From positions 186,001 through 250,000 of the forward strand of contig NZ_CABPSK010000004.1 in the NCBI RefSeq assembly GCF_902459645.1: a DNA stretch of 64,000 nt. The letters run 5' to 3'. The DNA is from Pandoraea pneumonica (lineage in GTDB: Bacteria; Pseudomonadota; Gammaproteobacteria; Burkholderiales; Burkholderiaceae). The notes under the pieces were generated by a model. That model made no database searches. It saw only the letters and a program-made list of their open reading frames with translations, and was not told the DNA's origin. The position numbers and the translations under genes were made by a program. Positions within the stretch are counted from its first letter, which is position 1; every line of letters begins with the position of its first letter. Shown here piece after piece: positions 1 to 8,700 of the stretch.

Positions 1-1009
1 CCGCCGTTGCCGCAATCGCAATCAGGAACGTGACAGCCAGCACACTCGTGAAGCCCAGACGATCGATCACACGGCCCAGCAGCAGCGTGCCGATCACACC
101 GCCCGTCCACAGCGCAGTGCCCGCCATCACAGCCACTTGCGTCGAATAACCGGCGTCGCGAATCACCGTCGGCAGCCAATTCGACAGGAAGTACATATCG
201 AGCAGGTTGGCGAAGTTGATCACCCAAAGCAGCAGCGTCATACGCGCGCGGCCATCCTTGAACAACTCGATGAACGGCACGCCCTTGGCCTTCTGCTCGT
301 CGAGCACGAAGCGCGCGTCGGCAGGCAGATTCGCCGCCGGGGCCACACGCTGCAATTGCTTGCGAATGCGCGCGGTGTCGCTCTTCTTGAACATCAGGAA
401 CTGAATCGACTCAGGCAGCGAAACCCACATCAGGAAGCCGAGCACCAGCGGAATCGCGCCGCCGATGAAGAAGACTGCGCGCCAGCCCAGACTCGGGATG
501 ATCGCCGCCGTGATCAGGCCGCCGACCACGCCGCCCAGCGTAAAGCCGCACGACACCATCATCATCAGCGAAACACGGATGCGACGCGGGCTGTATTCGC
601 CCGCAAGCGCCATCGCGTTCGGCATGATGCAGCCCAGACCCAAGCCAGCAGCAAAGCGCCAGACGACGAGTTCGGTGATCGAGTTGGCAAAGCCGGTCAC
701 GATCATGCACACCGCGAAGAACAGCGTCGCGCCGATGAGCACCGGGCGGCGGCCCAGCTTGTCGGCCAGCGCCGAGAACGTGAGCGAGCCGACCAACATG
801 CCGAACAAGCCTGCACCGAACACCGGCGACAGCGTTTCCTTCGCAATACCCCACTCGCGAATCACGACCGGGGCCACGTAGCCCATCGCCTGCACGTCGA
901 AACCGTCGACGACCAGACACATCGCGCACAGCGCAATCACCCACCACTGATAGCCGCCCAGACGGCTCTCGTCGATCAATGCGCCGACATTCACTTCTGC
1001 TGCTTTCAT
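1..1009 (-). CDS. MFS transporter, aromatic acid:H+ symporter (AAHS) type, 3' part missing
   Basis: This is an inner-membrane secondary transporter of the major facilitator superfamily, probably importing an aromatic acid with protons. About 336 N-terminal residues are visible and the C-terminus lies beyond the window. After a short cytoplasmic N-terminus the first helix is followed by VVDGFDVQAMGY, the acidic D-G-F-D motif typical of the PcaK/MhpT group. The ADKLGRRP loop between helices 2 and 3 matches the MFS signature. The ATG at 1009 has GGAGA nine bases upstream on the minus strand. The substrate cannot be named from sequence. The nearest gene downstream of its promoter, a thiol dioxygenase at 1250-1858, is transcribed the same way but 240 bases away, so an operon is uncertain. 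Confidence 0.85.
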   Translation of the reverse strand, partial: MKAAEVNVGALIDESRLGGYQWWVIALCAMCLVVDGFDVQAMGYVAPVVIREWGIAKETLSPVFGAGLFGMLVGSLTFSALADKLGRRPVLIGATLFFAVCMIVTGFANSITELVVWRFAAGLGLGCIMPNAMALAGEYSPRRIRVSLMMMVSCGFTLGGVVGGLITAAIIPSLGWRAVFFIGGAIPLVLGFLMWVSLPESIQFLMFKKSDTARIRKQLQRVAPAANLPADARFVLDEQKAKGVPFIELFKDGRARMTLLLWVINFANLLDMYFLSNWLPTVIRDAGYSTQVAVMAGTALWTGGVIGTLLLGRVIDRLGFTSVLAVTFLIAIAATA

Positions 1010-1249
1010 CCTGTCTCCAAACGTTCTTGTCACTGCGTTCCTGTCGATGACGCCGACGGAATTACGCTTTGCGGAAGTTTATCTCGCGGAACGTAATTCG
1101 ATGCTTGGTGTTAACACTTAGATTCCCACGGCAAACGGCCATAGGCATCACCGGCCGAAAAATGGACGGTGATGGGCAAGCAATGTTGGGAAAAACCGAG
1201 AAGAACCGCTGAATAGACGCGATCGACGCGAGAAGGCGGGAGGTGCTGG

Positions 1250-1858
1250 TCAGCCGCCGACGAGATTCGGCTCGGCGGGATTGGCGTAGCCGGAGACGAA
1301 ATGACGGCGCGTACCGTCAGGCAGATAGACGGAGCGTGCTACGCGGCCGATGTCTGCACCGTAGACGTGGATGCTGATCGACACACGATCGTCGAACGCG
1401 TTGCGCACTTGGTGGATATCGCCGAGGGAGGGAGAAACGGCTTCGACACTACCGGGCACGAGCCTGATCGGGTCGCCTGCGGTGACGAGTTGCCCGTCGG
1501 CGTTGAACGCAAACGGCAGCGAGTCTTCGGCACCGCGCAGCATGCCGATCAGCCCCCATACCGTGTGGTCGTGCACCGGCGTGGACTGCCCTGGTCCCCA
1601 GACAAAGCTCACGACGCTGAAGCGGGCTTGCGGGTCCACGTAGAGGCGGTATTGCGTGTAGCGCGCCGGATCGGGCTGCGCGTAGGCCTCGGGCAACCAC
1701 GTGTCGCCAGCCACAAGCGTCGCTAACGCCGCGCTGCCTTCGGTCACGATCGTGGCTTCGTCCGGCTGGCGATCGAGCAACGCCGCCAAAGTAGTGACAA
1801 ACGTCCGAAGCGGCGCGAGCGAATCCTGATGAGCGTTCACTTTGTGGTTTTTCTCCAT
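1250..1858 (-). CDS. Cupin-fold thiol dioxygenase (cysteine / 3-mercaptopropionate dioxygenase family)
   Basis: A 202-residue cytoplasmic protein with the mononuclear-iron cupin core of the cysteine dioxygenase family, which oxidises small thiols to sulfinates with O2. The first metal motif is visible as PVHDHTVWG (two histidines about residues 96-98). A third histidine lies in GDIHQVRN, and the SIHVYGADIG segment resembles the SIHVYG signature of bacterial thiol dioxygenases. Length fits the bacterial family. The substrate (cysteine or 3-mercaptopropionate) cannot be decided here. The ATG at 1858 has no strong Shine-Dalgarno sequence, so a slightly shorter start is possible. Confidence 0.82.
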   Translation of the reverse strand: MEKNHKVNAHQDSLAPLRTFVTTLAALLDRQPDEATIVTEGSAALATLVAGDTWLPEAYAQPDPARYTQYRLYVDPQARFSVVSFVWGPGQSTPVHDHTVWGLIGMLRGAEDSLPFAFNADGQLVTAGDPIRLVPGSVEAVSPSLGDIHQVRNAFDDRVSISIHVYGADIGRVARSVYLPDGTRRHFVSGYANPAEPNLVGG

Positions 1859-1987
1859 ATGCGCCGTGGGAAGTCGCCTTGCACACGCACCTTAGAGGTA
1901 TATCAGGCGGCGTATTGGGCGATTTCGGTCCAAAAAAGCGACGAAATGTCGCAGTTGTGGTTTTTCTACATATTTTTTCGTCGCAGG

Positions 1988-2018
1988 TTTACCCGTTCAG
2001 GGATTTCCCTGATATAGT
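1988..2018 (+). promoter_or_regulatory. Candidate promoter with operator palindrome in the -35/-10 spacer
   Basis: A TATAGT hexamer (2013-2018) resembles a sigma-70 -10 box, and TTTACC (1988-1993) is a weak -35 at 19-base spacing. Between them is a perfect inverted repeat, TCAGGGATTTCCCTGA (1997-2012), with 7-bp arms around TT. A repressor bound there would occlude polymerase. It would drive the small-RNA candidate that follows. The promoter elements are imperfect; the palindrome is plain. Confidence 0.45.
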
Positions 2019-2020
2019 TG

Positions 2021-2084
2021 CACCTGTCTCCTCCACCTCCTCCTGGTGGATTTCACGGCCAGCAACGCGCTGGCCGTTTTTTTT
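2021..2084 (+). ncRNA. Candidate small RNA with CU-rich anti-Shine-Dalgarno segment
   Basis: About 64 nt lie between a promoter-like sequence and a strong Rho-independent terminator, with no + strand gene upstream that the terminator could serve. The 5' part is CU-rich (CTGTCTCCTCCACCTCCTCC, 2024-2043), complementary to ribosome-binding sites. Its end forms a small hairpin CCACC-tcctcct-GGTGG (2033-2049) that displays CCUCCU in the loop. The second hairpin is the terminator. The arrangement of a C-rich hairpin plus a terminator hairpin resembles known CCUCC-motif sRNAs of proteobacteria (inference). It could instead be a leader or attenuator of the lipoprotein gene that begins 120 bases downstream. 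Confidence 0.5.
2055..2084 (+). terminator. Strong Rho-independent terminator
   Basis: A perfect 9-bp stem ACGGCCAGC / GCTGGCCGT with a 5-base loop is followed by eight T residues. It faces the + strand, although the gene upstream is on the minus strand, so it must terminate a short unannotated transcript. Confidence 0.9.
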
Positions 2085-2205
2085 GCCTGTCGATTTCGCA
2101 TCGGTGCAACCCGCGCCGCACGGCTAACGGATCGTAATGCAAATGCGCGTCGATCTCGTGGCGCACGCCCTCGGTACCGCGATTTCCTGCGTTACACTCC
2201 TCGCC

Positions 2206-2886
2206 ATGAAAATCGCTCCGCTCGCTACCCTGCTCTGTGTCTTACCGCTCGCCGGTTGCTACGTCGTGCAATATCCGGGCGGTGCGCTGACTTTCTCGCA
2301 AGATCCTAACGCGCCGCAAGCGTTGCGCGCAGCGCCTGGCTCGGTCGGTGCTGCGGGCGATGTTTCCACCGCACCCGTGCCGACACCGACGGTTTCAGCC
2401 GCGCCTATGCAGGCGCAACCGGCGCCCAGCGTTAGCATGCCGCCTCCGCCGCCGGGCAAGTCGGCTCGACAAGCGTATCCGAATGGCTCATCGGTGCCGC
2501 CGGACTATCGGCCGGGTCGTGGCACCACGCCACCGGTCTATCCGAATGGTTCGCCGGTACCACCGGATTACCGTCCATCGCCGCAAAGCGCGCCGGTGTA
2601 CCCCAACGGTTCGCCGGTACCGCCTGATTATGTGCCGCCACAATCGCAGCAGATGCCGTCGGGCGGCCCCGTGTACACGACTTATCCCGCGTATTCGGCC
2701 TATCCGACATATGCGACATACCCGACGTATGCGCCTTACCCCGCATATGCTGCATATCCGAACTACGCACCGTTTTACCCGGGCTTCGCCCCGTCGCCAT
2801 GGCTCAGCAACGTGTCGCTCTCGTTCTCATGGGGACGCGGTTGGGGTGGGGGCTGGGGTGGGCACTGCTGCCGACGCTGGCACTAA
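2206..2886 (+). CDS. Proline/tyrosine-rich repeat lipoprotein
   Basis: A 226-residue envelope protein. The N-terminus has a short hydrophobic segment ending in LAGC, a lipobox that predicts signal peptidase II cleavage before Cys19, so this start is preferred over an in-frame ATG at 2137. After a low-complexity Ala/Pro linker come three copies of a PNGS(S/P)VPPDY motif, then a run of YPxYA-like pentapeptides (YPTYATYPTYAPYPAYAAYP), and a C-terminus rich in Gly and Trp ending in CCRRW-H. No enzyme domain is visible. The composition suggests an extended surface or cell-wall-spanning structural lipoprotein, but the function is unknown. Confidence 0.75.
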   Translation: MKIAPLATLLCVLPLAGCYVVQYPGGALTFSQDPNAPQALRAAPGSVGAAGDVSTAPVPTPTVSAAPMQAQPAPSVSMPPPPPGKSARQAYPNGSSVPPDYRPGRGTTPPVYPNGSPVPPDYRPSPQSAPVYPNGSPVPPDYVPPQSQQMPSGGPVYTTYPAYSAYPTYATYPTYAPYPAYAAYPNYAPFYPGFAPSPWLSNVSLSFSWGRGWGGGWGGHCCRRWH

Positions 2887-2902
2887 ACGCGCCAGCCGGC
2901 CC

Positions 2903-3169
2903 TCAATGGGTGACCGGATGCTCGCGAGCGACGCGATCTTCGATGCGTCGCTCGATGCGTTTGCGGATTTGTTCGGCAGCCAGCGACGCATCGTCGGCTT
3001 CGATGCTCGAATACTCGCATCGCCCGATGTAATGCCCCTCTGAGTAAGCATCGACGGCGCCATCGAAGCGGTCGTCGGCGCGCGGCGTGACCGCGCCCTC
3101 AAGGTCGAACGGCACGCCCGGTGCCGTGTCGCTTACGTAATGCCAAGAAAAACGAAAAGATTTGTCCAT
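2903..3169 (-). CDS. Small conserved-looking hypothetical protein (88 aa)
   Basis: A compact acidic/basic protein without signal peptide or membrane segment. The N-terminal part (MDKSFRFSWHYVSD) is followed by an aromatic/acidic middle and an amphipathic Arg/Glu-rich C-terminal helix (AAEQIRKRIERRIEDRV). It converges on the lipoprotein gene, with 16 bases between the two stops. I do not recognise the family. Codon use and the absence of a better alternative frame support it as real. Confidence 0.55.
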   Translation of the reverse strand: MDKSFRFSWHYVSDTAPGVPFDLEGAVTPRADDRFDGAVDAYSEGHYIGRCEYSSIEADDASLAAEQIRKRIERRIEDRVAREHPVTH

Positions 3170-3506
3170 ATGTCCCCCATCTGCAATCGACAGCTATGGC
3201 AACGCGAGACCAATGCTGTTTTTTGGTGAATCCTAACATGTTCACAAAACACGACGCATCACCGGAAAAAAAGCGGCCCGCCAGAACGGCGAGCCGGATA
3301 GTCCGTGGAGGTCGGGGGCACATCAGGACCACGGTCATTCCAATCTAGCGCCGAATGCGTGTCGTTATTCTCGGTAATTCGCCGGATATAACGAAAATAA
3401 CCGTTACGAAATCTTGCAAACGATTGCTCGCACCACACCATTGCGTGAATCAAATTGCCAACAGTTAATCGTATACGGTTTGTCGTAAATTCACGCTCAT
3501 GCAGAT
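3170..3506. other. Intergenic region (337 bases)
   Basis: No convincing gene is seen. The left part should contain the promoter of the 88-aa gene and includes GTGAA-N10-TTCAC (inverted repeat). A hairpin with an adjoining A-tract (T-tract on the minus strand) at 3266-3297 probably terminates the EAL gene. The right part is AT-richer and holds a CGTATACG palindrome. Confidence 0.5.
3266..3297 (-). terminator. Probable terminator of the EAL-domain gene
   Basis: The imperfect hairpin CGGC-cc-GCC-loop-GGC-ga-GCCG is followed on the minus strand by seven T residues. It lies 210 bases downstream of the EAL stop codon. Confidence 0.5.
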
Positions 3507-5093
3507 TTAAGTGACAGGTTGCGCATCGCCTTCCATGACTTTTATCAGCATTTCCGCCGACGGCAATTCATCCGCCGGCACAGCCTTGCCGAATAGCCAT
3601 CCCTGCCCCACCGCCCCCGGACACTGCGCGAGCATGTAATCGGCCTGTGCTCGCGTTTCCACCCCTTCCACGATCACGCCCACGTTCAGCAGCGCCGCCA
3701 TCTTGCAGATTTGATCGACAATCGCGCTGCCTACCGCATCGGCACCAATGGCCTGTGTGAACATGCGATCGATCTTCAACGTATCGACGTGCAGCGTCGA
3801 CAGATAAGCCAGATTCGAAAAGCCCGTACCGAAATCGTCGATATGAATCTGATAGCCATCCACTCGAAGGCGGTCGAGTGCGTCGCCAAGCCGTTTCATG
3901 CTGTCGGTCGAACGCTCGGTAATTTCAAGCGCAATTTGCGAACGCGGCACACGTAATGACGCCGCAATGTGATTCAAAAACACGTGGAAGGATTTGTCGA
4001 CGATATCTTCGGCGGCGAGATTAATGCTGATATGAAACTCGGGATCCGCCAGCGCGCGCCCGTGCATATCGATGAGCGCGCGACGCGCCACCTGACGGGT
4101 CACCAGTCCGATCACCCCCTGCCGCTCGGCAATAGGGATAAACATCTCGGGCGAGATGGGCTGGCCCGCACTGTCGCTCAGACGTGCCAGCGCCTCCACG
4201 CCGACGAGCTTGCGATCATGCAGGCGAACCAGCGGCTGGTACACAACGTTGATGCCTCCGTTTTCGGCGGCATGCTGAGTCACCCAATCGACGGACATCC
4301 GATAACGCTTGCGCGAGCGCCAAGACATCCCCATGGCACCACCGAGCGCAGCCCCGATGGCAAAGGCCAACGCGAGCCCGATCGGGTTACGCAACACGCT
4401 CGACGACGTGTAGACCGCCGACGCGCAGACATCCACCACGTCGGAGCAGGTCGAATACCGCCGCAACGGTCCGATGTCGAACCAGCGCGACGTAACGCCT
4501 AGCTCGATTCGGCGCTGATCGTCGAACATGCCCGCGCGCCAGAACTGAAACCGTTTGTCATTCGTCGATGCGATGGAGGCAAAGCCTGGGTCCGGCGTGG
4601 CGAAACGCGGCGGCAAAACGGGTGAGCTGAACACCACGATGTCGCCCCACCCCGTCGCATCGACCTGCACGCCCGGCGTCACCACGCCGGTGATCGTGTG
4701 CCAGAGCTTCACGCCATTGAGCGTCTCGTGGCTAGGTTCCGGCAGAACAGGGGCAGGCTCGATCTTGCCAAGCATGGCCGAGCAAAGCAGCTTCGAATTG
4801 TGCACGCGCCCGATGTCATGAAAATAAGGACTGCGCATCGCGACGCGCCGCAAGTCGAGAATGTCGGCATCCGTACAAGGCGTTTCGGCATTCTGCGGCG
4901 CTTGAAACAAGGCATTGCGGCGTGAGAGCGACGCGTCGTTCATGTAGCCCATGATGTCGCGCACAAACGCACGCAGACGAAAGTCATCGACACGCGTCTG
5001 CACCACCTGTGCCGCGATCAAGACGACGATCATGCCGACGATCGCACCGACAAGCACCGGCAGCCAACGGGTCAGCCTTTGAAGTGTCTGCAT
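3507..5093 (-). CDS. CSS-motif EAL-domain cyclic-di-GMP phosphodiesterase
   Basis: A 528-residue inner-membrane enzyme predicted to hydrolyse c-di-GMP. An N-terminal helix (about residues 10-32) is followed by a periplasmic CSS-type sensory region with TPCTDAD and the LLCSAMLGK segment, a second helix (about 240-260), and a cytoplasmic EAL domain. Catalytic signatures are intact: EALARL, INLAAEDI, EITER, DDFGTGFSNL, KIDR and EGVET. CSS-EAL proteins are regulated by redox state of periplasmic cysteines (family knowledge). The start at 5093 places the helix immediately after MQTLQRL. The frame stays open to 5252, and no start has a strong ribosome site, so the N-terminus is uncertain. Confidence 0.9.
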   Translation of the reverse strand: MQTLQRLTRWLPVLVGAIVGMIVVLIAAQVVQTRVDDFRLRAFVRDIMGYMNDASLSRRNALFQAPQNAETPCTDADILDLRRVAMRSPYFHDIGRVHNSKLLCSAMLGKIEPAPVLPEPSHETLNGVKLWHTITGVVTPGVQVDATGWGDIVVFSSPVLPPRFATPDPGFASIASTNDKRFQFWRAGMFDDQRRIELGVTSRWFDIGPLRRYSTCSDVVDVCASAVYTSSSVLRNPIGLALAFAIGAALGGAMGMSWRSRKRYRMSVDWVTQHAAENGGINVVYQPLVRLHDRKLVGVEALARLSDSAGQPISPEMFIPIAERQGVIGLVTRQVARRALIDMHGRALADPEFHISINLAAEDIVDKSFHVFLNHIAASLRVPRSQIALEITERSTDSMKRLGDALDRLRVDGYQIHIDDFGTGFSNLAYLSTLHVDTLKIDRMFTQAIGADAVGSAIVDQICKMAALLNVGVIVEGVETRAQADYMLAQCPGAVGQGWLFGKAVPADELPSAEMLIKVMEGDAQPVT

Positions 5094-5374
5094 AGCAGTG
5101 GGTGTGTCCCCAGAGCGCCCCGGAGCCCAACGGGGCATGGCCGCAGTGTAGCCTACCTGCCCGCTCGCAACGTACCCGTCGCCTATATACATCGGATTGC
5201 CACACGATGACCCCGCGCATGCGCCATCGCGTCCCGTCACGTGGCCTTCCACCGCTCACCAATGCCCCCGTGCGGCCCGCCCGGCAAGGCTCGGCAGGCG
5301 CGCCGCAGTGGGACGAAATGGGGTCGGCTCAGGTGTAACGTGATGGCTTCCATCACACCGCCTCCGAGTTTGCA

Positions 5375-5893
5375 ATGACACTGAAATTTCGCAATCCCGC
5401 GAACGGGGACGTCGTTGAAATTTCGCATCTGTCATGCGTGGCGGCCTTCTTTCTCGGCCCGCTCTATCTGCTCGCCTACGGGTTCACCTGGCATGCCATC
5501 GTCTGGGTCGTCCTCGCGTTTGGCCCGGCGCTTGTATGGCACGAATCGGCGTTGGCCATCTCGTTGCCTTTCACCTGCTTGCTGTACTCGCTGATGATTC
5601 ACCCGCTGCTGGTGAACAAACTGCGCGCGCAGGGCTGGTTGCCCACACGCGGCGAAACGCTGGCGAACCCGAGTCAGCGCGGCTACGGCGACTATGCCGA
5701 CGACGGCCGGTCGAGCAGTACGGGGCGCTCGCTCACCGGCATCGTGCTCGCGCCCACGCAACGCTCATCTTCGACAGTGCCTGCCGTAGCGACGATTACG
5801 ACGGTGGCAACAGTGGCAACGGTCGCAGCAAGGCCGGGGCCCGTCGGCGCCCCTAGCACGCGCGCGGCCAACGAGACGCCGATCAGCGAGTAA
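5375..5893 (+). CDS. Small inner-membrane protein with Thr/Val/Ala-rich tail
   Basis: A 172-residue protein. Residues about 18-90 form two or three hydrophobic helices (FFLGPLYLLAYGFTW, IVWVVLAFGPALVW, a third ending near LMIHPLLVNKL), followed by a hydrophilic tail with TITTVATVATVAA. The amino-terminal NPANGDVVEI segment and GPLYLLAYG resemble small DUF2628-like membrane proteins, but I cannot assign a function. It is divergent from the EAL gene. Its stop lies 31 bases from the convergent LysR stop. Confidence 0.7.
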   Translation: MTLKFRNPANGDVVEISHLSCVAAFFLGPLYLLAYGFTWHAIVWVVLAFGPALVWHESALAISLPFTCLLYSLMIHPLLVNKLRAQGWLPTRGETLANPSQRGYGDYADDGRSSSTGRSLTGIVLAPTQRSSSTVPAVATITTVATVATVAARPGPVGAPSTRAANETPISE

Positions 5894-5924
5894 GACACGC
5901 CGTCACAGCGCGCCGACTACGCCA

Positions 5925-6836
5925 TCAGTCGACAGACGTCGCGTCGCTTTCCGCCCCGCCCGACGGGCACATCGCAATGAATCGATCGAGGGCCGCCGAA
6001 CCATGCGCGGCTCGATACGCGAGACTGATCGGCGCACGCGGCACGTCGCCATCGATCGGCCAGAAGCCCATACCGGGCGTGCGAATCTGACTGACCGACG
6101 CCGGTACCAGCGACACACCGAAGCCTGCCGCGACCATCGGCACAATCGAAGTGATTTGCGGCGCTTCCTGCCCCAGCTTGGGCCGAAATCCGGCTGCCTC
6201 GCACGCCGCAACCGTGCGGTCGTACAGCGCCGGGCTGATCTCGCGTGGCAGCAGAATGAATTCGTCCTGCGCCAGCGCGGCAAGCGGCACGCGCTCACGC
6301 GCGCACATCGGATGCCCCAGCGGCAGCACCAGCACCATCGCTTCGTCGACCACCGGAACGCTCACGATCCCCGGCGGCGCATCGACTGGTGTGCGCACGA
6401 ATGCCGCATCGACCTCCTCGTTCACCAACGCCGCCAGCAGACTCGCTGTATTGCTTTGTTGCGGATGAAGTTGCACGTCCGGATAGCGCGCACGGAAATC
6501 GCGAATCCATGCCGGAATGGTCGGCTCGAAGTACGTTGCCCCGGCAAAACCGATACGGATATGGCCAGCGTCGCCGCGCGAAATCTGCTGCATCTGCCGC
6601 TTCACGCGCTCGACGCGCTCCAGAATATGACGCGCTTCCGGCAAGAACGCCTCGCCCAATTCGGTGAGCACCACATCGCGCGGCAAGCGCACGAAAAGTG
6701 GCCCGCCGAGTTCCTCCTCCAACTGCCGAATCTGAAGGCTGAGCGGCGGCTGCTGAATACCGACACGCGCCGCCGCCCTCGTGAAATGCCGCTCTTCGGC
6801 CACTGCAATGAAATATTGCAAATGCCGCAATTCCAT
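5925..6836 (-). CDS. LysR-family transcriptional regulator (divergent from CoA-transferase)
   Basis: A 303-residue DNA-binding regulator. The winged helix-turn-helix is at residues 1-60 (RHLQYFIAVAEERHFTRAAA, then QPPLSLQIRQLEEELG), followed by a linker helix and a periplasmic-binding-protein-like effector domain (about 90-290). The FTRAAARVGIQQPPLS form groups it with the BenM/CatM/HcaR-like branch that responds to small carboxylates (inference). It is transcribed away from the acetyl-CoA hydrolase/transferase gene, with a 232-base shared spacer containing an 18-bp near-palindrome, so it probably regulates that gene and itself. Confidence 0.92.
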   Translation of the reverse strand: MELRHLQYFIAVAEERHFTRAAARVGIQQPPLSLQIRQLEEELGGPLFVRLPRDVVLTELGEAFLPEARHILERVERVKRQMQQISRGDAGHIRIGFAGATYFEPTIPAWIRDFRARYPDVQLHPQQSNTASLLAALVNEEVDAAFVRTPVDAPPGIVSVPVVDEAMVLVLPLGHPMCARERVPLAALAQDEFILLPREISPALYDRTVAACEAAGFRPKLGQEAPQITSIVPMVAAGFGVSLVPASVSQIRTPGMGFWPIDGDVPRAPISLAYRAAHGSAALDRFIAMCPSGGAESDATSVD

Positions 6837-6906
6837 ATCCGCTCCCGCGTGAGGTCTGCCCCGTATGGGGATACGCCTTCAATACATAAAAAGTATTCAA
6901 ACAACG

Positions 6907-6924
6907 TTTTCAATATATTGGAAA
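6907..6924. promoter_or_regulatory. Candidate LysR operator
   Basis: TTTTCAATATATTGGAAA contains the perfect palindrome CAATATATTG and matches its reverse complement at 16 of 18 positions. It lies in the AT-rich half of the spacer between the LysR gene and the CoA-transferase gene, the usual place for a T-N11-A LysR site. The sequence is clear; the role is inferred. Confidence 0.5.
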
Positions 6925-7068
6925 TGTAGCCAATGGGTCAATACACTTCGAGTCAAGCGTGACAGGTGTACCCACGACCGTCGCGTCAAAGAGATCGAAG
7001 GGCCGGATTTCGCCTTATGCGGCGGGGTCGTGACCAGCGATCGAATAAGAGAGACGAGGAGCCTCACG

Positions 7069-8565
7069 ATGTATGAAGACCGCATCCGCCTGGCGTCGCT
7101 ACGCGACCGGGTGATGAGCGCCGACGAAGCCGCCCGGCTGGTTGGCGATGGCATGGTGGTCGGCATGAGCGGGTTCACCCGCGCCGGCGACGCCAAGGAC
7201 ATGCCCATTGCGCTCGCCAAGCGCGCCAAGACCCACCCGATGAAGCTCACGCTCATCACCGGCGCGTCGCTCGGACACGATTCCGACAAGACGCTGACCG
7301 AAGCGGGTGTGCTCGCCAAACGTTTGCCCTTCCAAGTCGACACCACGTTGCGCAGCGCGATCAATCGCGGCGAAGTGATGTTTGTCGACCAGCATCTGTC
7401 GGAAACGGTCGAATTCCTGCGCACGGGCCAGTTCGGCAAGCTCGACGTGGCCGTGATCGAAGCGGTGGCCATCACCGAAGACGGCGGCCTCGTGCCGAGT
7501 TCGTCGGTCGGCAATTCCGCGAGCTTCGCGATTCTCGCGGACAAGGTCATCGTGGAGATCAACCTCGCGCAGCCGCTCGCCTTCGAGGGCATGCACGATA
7601 TCTGGATTCCCGGCCAGCGCCCACATCGCACGCCGCTGCCGATTGTGGACGTGCGCGATCGCGTGGGCACTAATGTCGTCAAGATCGCCCCTGAGAAAAT
7701 CGCCGCGATCGTCATTACCGACACGCCCGACAGCGCATCGAACGCCCTGCCCGCCGACGCTGAAACGCAGCGCATCGCCGGCCACCTCATCGAATTCTTC
7801 CAGCACGAAGTCTCGCGTGGTCGCTTGCCGAGCACGCTGCCTGCGATTCAGTCGGGCATCGGCACCATTGCGAACGCCGTGCTCATGGGCTTCATCGACT
7901 CGCCGTTCGAGCACCTGACGATGTACTCGGAAGTGCTGCAAGACTCGACGTTCGAATTGATGGACGCGGGCAAGATGGATTTCGCGTCGGGCTCGTCGAT
8001 CACCGTCTCGCAAGCCGTACAAGATCGCGTCTTCGGCAATCTCGCGCGTTATCGCGACAAGCTCGTGTTGCGCCCGCAGGAAGTGAGCAACCATCCGGAA
8101 GTCATTCGCCGCTTGGGGCTGATTGCGCTGAACACCGCGCTAGAGACAGATATCTACGGCAACGTGAACTCCACGCACGTGGGCGGCACGCACATGATGA
8201 ACGGCATCGGCGGATCGGGAGACTTTGCACGCAACGCGCGCATGGCGATCTTCGCGACGAAGTCGGTCGCCAAAGACGGCAAGATTTCGAGCATCGTGCC
8301 GATGGTGCCGCACGTCGACCATAACGAACACGACGTGGACATCATCGTGACCGAGCAGGGTCTGGCCGACCTGCGCACGCTCGCCCCGCGCGAGCGCGTG
8401 AATCTCGTGATCGACAACTGCGCGCATCCGTCCTACCGCGAAGTGCTGCGCGATTACTATCGCGACGCCCAGCGCTATGCCGGTCACACGCCGCACGCGC
8501 TGGAGCGCGCCTTCGAGATGCACATCAACTTGCGCGATCGCGGGTCGATGCTCGCGGCACGGTAA
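7069..8565 (+). CDS. Acetyl-CoA hydrolase / succinate CoA-transferase family protein
   Basis: A 498-residue cytoplasmic enzyme of the class I CoA-transferase type that moves CoA between short-chain acyl-CoAs and acetate or succinate. Visible features are the N-terminal glycine-rich GMVVGMSGFTRAGDAK, the central GIGTIANAVLMGF, the region EVLQDSTFEL containing the expected active-site Glu, the conserved NSTHVGGTHMMNGIGGSGDF and IIVTEQGLADLR near the C-terminus. Length fits the SucCoA:acetate/propionate CoA-transferase group. The ATG at 7069 has GAGGAG at good distance; the frame is open upstream to 6865, but that extension would run into the regulatory region. A hairpin cluster and terminator follow. 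Confidence 0.92.
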   Translation: MYEDRIRLASLRDRVMSADEAARLVGDGMVVGMSGFTRAGDAKDMPIALAKRAKTHPMKLTLITGASLGHDSDKTLTEAGVLAKRLPFQVDTTLRSAINRGEVMFVDQHLSETVEFLRTGQFGKLDVAVIEAVAITEDGGLVPSSSVGNSASFAILADKVIVEINLAQPLAFEGMHDIWIPGQRPHRTPLPIVDVRDRVGTNVVKIAPEKIAAIVITDTPDSASNALPADAETQRIAGHLIEFFQHEVSRGRLPSTLPAIQSGIGTIANAVLMGFIDSPFEHLTMYSEVLQDSTFELMDAGKMDFASGSSITVSQAVQDRVFGNLARYRDKLVLRPQEVSNHPEVIRRLGLIALNTALETDIYGNVNSTHVGGTHMMNGIGGSGDFARNARMAIFATKSVAKDGKISSIVPMVPHVDHNEHDVDIIVTEQGLADLRTLAPRERVNLVIDNCAHPSYREVLRDYYRDAQRYAGHTPHALERAFEMHINLRDRGSMLAAR

Positions 8566-8700
8566 GCACAGCCAGCGCACAACCGACAAGGCAACGAGTG
8601 CCGCGCCGGGGGGCAGGCGCTCAGTTGTCGATGGTGGCGGCGCGATGATCGTGCCGCCCGAGCGAGAGACGCCCGCGCCCACGTCGCGGCAGAAAGAACA

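Noticed and set aside
137-1096. A 319-aa plus-strand reading frame across the AAHS gene
   Set aside because: It is antisense to a clear transporter, is Arg/His/Gln-rich as high-GC shadow frames are, and has no recognisable domain.
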